From the NCBI GenBank assembly GCA_012521525.1, contig JAAYMG010000083.1, positions 1-5,905 of the forward strand: 5,905 nucleotides of DNA. Direction: 5' to 3'. Positions 5,121 to 5,905 of the stretch are shown in pieces. A program made the translations under genes and the position numbers. This stretch comes from Clostridiales bacterium (GTDB taxonomy: Bacteria > Bacillota > Clostridia > Oscillospirales > JAAYOS01). Each line of letters starts with the position of its first letter. The stretch's first letter is position 1. Under the pieces are notes generated by a model. It searched no databases. It was not told where the DNA came from and saw only the letters and a program-made list of their open reading frames with translations.

Positions 5121-5879
5121 CTATACCTTCAGATCAAAACCCTGTTTGCGGGCAACTTTCAGAAGTTCCTGACGCTTTATGTTCTGATATTTCAGCCTGC
5201 TTACCACCTGGTCACTGAAACTGTCAACAGGCTTTTCGGGTTCCCTCAAATCGTAGTAAGTCCTCATCTCTTCATCATGATCTTTTATTTCATCAAGATA
5301 ACTGTCAAAGAAAGTGTAGGCATTTTCAAATACCCTAAGCCTCATTTCCATTCTGGGCTTCAGCTGAGGGCTTTGATTCGGATACCCCAATCCGAGCCCC
5401 AATACCGGGAAAGTCAACTCGGGCAACTTTAGAAGTTGGCACATTTTTTCAGTATCATTGAGGATGCTCCCCAGATATATCGTCCCCAGGCCAAGCGATT
5501 CCGCAGCCGTCACGACATTTTGCGCCATAAGGCAGGCATCCGTAAATGAAGAGAAGAACCTGTCAGTATCTCCTGCGTAATCGGGGGAATGACCCTTTTC
5601 TTTTGCAATTTGGCTGTTTCTGTATTGATCCACGATAAAAATCAGCAGTTCCGGAATTCTTGCCACATACTCCTGTTTACATATACCGGCGATCTCCGCT
5701 TTGATCGACGGATCGGTCACGCGGATTATGGACGAAGCCTGCATGGCAGTAGACGACGCCGTGCGCCTCGCGACTTCCATCAACAGGTCAAAAACCTCTT
5801 CAGGTATTCCCTGATCCTTAAACTCCCGAATCGTGCGATGCTCCAATTGCGTTCTGATCGTCTCATTCATACCTTTCAT
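5121..5879 (-). CDS. NfsA/Frp-type NAD(P)H-dependent FMN nitroreductase
   Basis: This 252-residue cytoplasmic flavoenzyme has the length and landmarks of the oxygen-insensitive NfsA/Frp group, which reduces nitroaromatics, quinones or flavins with NAD(P)H using bound FMN as a homodimer. HRTIREF (14-20) is the first FMN-binding motif, the arginines contacting the phosphate and ring. SSTAMQASS (42-50) is the SSxNxQ-type motif with alanine where many homologues have another residue. GLGTIYLGSI (130-139) and PVLGLGLGYP (158-167) are the later FMN-binding and core segments. The C-terminal arm (YYDLREP at 208-214, then FSDQVVSRL and LLKVARKQGFDL) matches the NfsA tail, with phenylalanine in the usual WSD position. 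ATG 5879 has AGGAG 7 bases upstream; a second ATG at 5870 is possible but lacks comparable spacing. Its promoter lies beyond the right edge. The physiological substrate is unknown. Confidence 0.93.
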   Translation of the reverse strand: MKGMNETIRTQLEHRTIREFKDQGIPEEVFDLLMEVARRTASSTAMQASSIIRVTDPSIKAEIAGICKQEYVARIPELLIFIVDQYRNSQIAKEKGHSPDYAGDTDRFFSSFTDACLMAQNVVTAAESLGLGTIYLGSILNDTEKMCQLLKLPELTFPVLGLGLGYPNQSPQLKPRMEMRLRVFENAYTFFDSYLDEIKDHDEEMRTYYDLREPEKPVDSFSDQVVSRLKYQNIKRQELLKVARKQGFDLKV

Positions 5880-5905
5880 CGCTTATCTCCTCATCCAACT
5901 AGATA

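Overview
The window reads as chromosomal DNA from an anaerobic low-to-mid GC Firmicute, most likely a clostridium. The grounds are strong AGGAGG-type ribosome binding sites, a textbook sigma-A promoter (TTGACA, 17-base spacer, TATAAA), compact genes separated by AT-rich spacers, and protein sequences of clostridial flavour. The genus cannot be named from the sequence alone.

Layout from left to right. A minus-strand gene cut by the left edge (1-370) encodes a UPF0489/arginase-like protein. A 513-base spacer follows; it holds a possible promoter for that gene and two tandem copies of an IS21-like terminal repeat, probably the end of a decayed insertion sequence. Next comes the best-marked unit of the window: a strong promoter (884-912), a roughly 230-base leader with two large hairpins (925-968 and 1073-1123), and a plus-strand gene (1152-2906) for an Amt ammonium channel fused at its C-terminus to a complete PII (GlnB/GlnK) domain. 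A long-stem terminator (3015-3085) ends this unit. The spacer to the next gene contains what look like two decayed minus-strand gene ends (about 3082-3301).

The right half is all minus strand: an NfsA-type flavin nitroreductase (5879 to 5121) with a hairpin after its stop, a 412-base spacer with a degenerate hexamer repeat and a 44-codon open frame, then a YbaK/EbsC aminoacyl-tRNA deacylase-like gene (4708 to 4226) and an SDR oxidoreductase (4164 to 3424) that probably form a two-gene operon.

How they work together: the channel-PII fusion carries out in one polypeptide what amtB and glnK normally do as two genes, so ammonium uptake and its own gate are covalently linked. Its PII domain lacks the uridylylation tyrosine and two conserved arginines but keeps the pore-plugging arginine. 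The two leader hairpins suggest control by attenuation or antitermination. The other genes (nitroreductase, tRNA editing, SDR) are ordinary housekeeping or accessory enzymes with no evident link to nitrogen uptake. I see no defence system, CRISPR array, tRNA or rRNA here. The most interesting items are the fusion protein and its leader.
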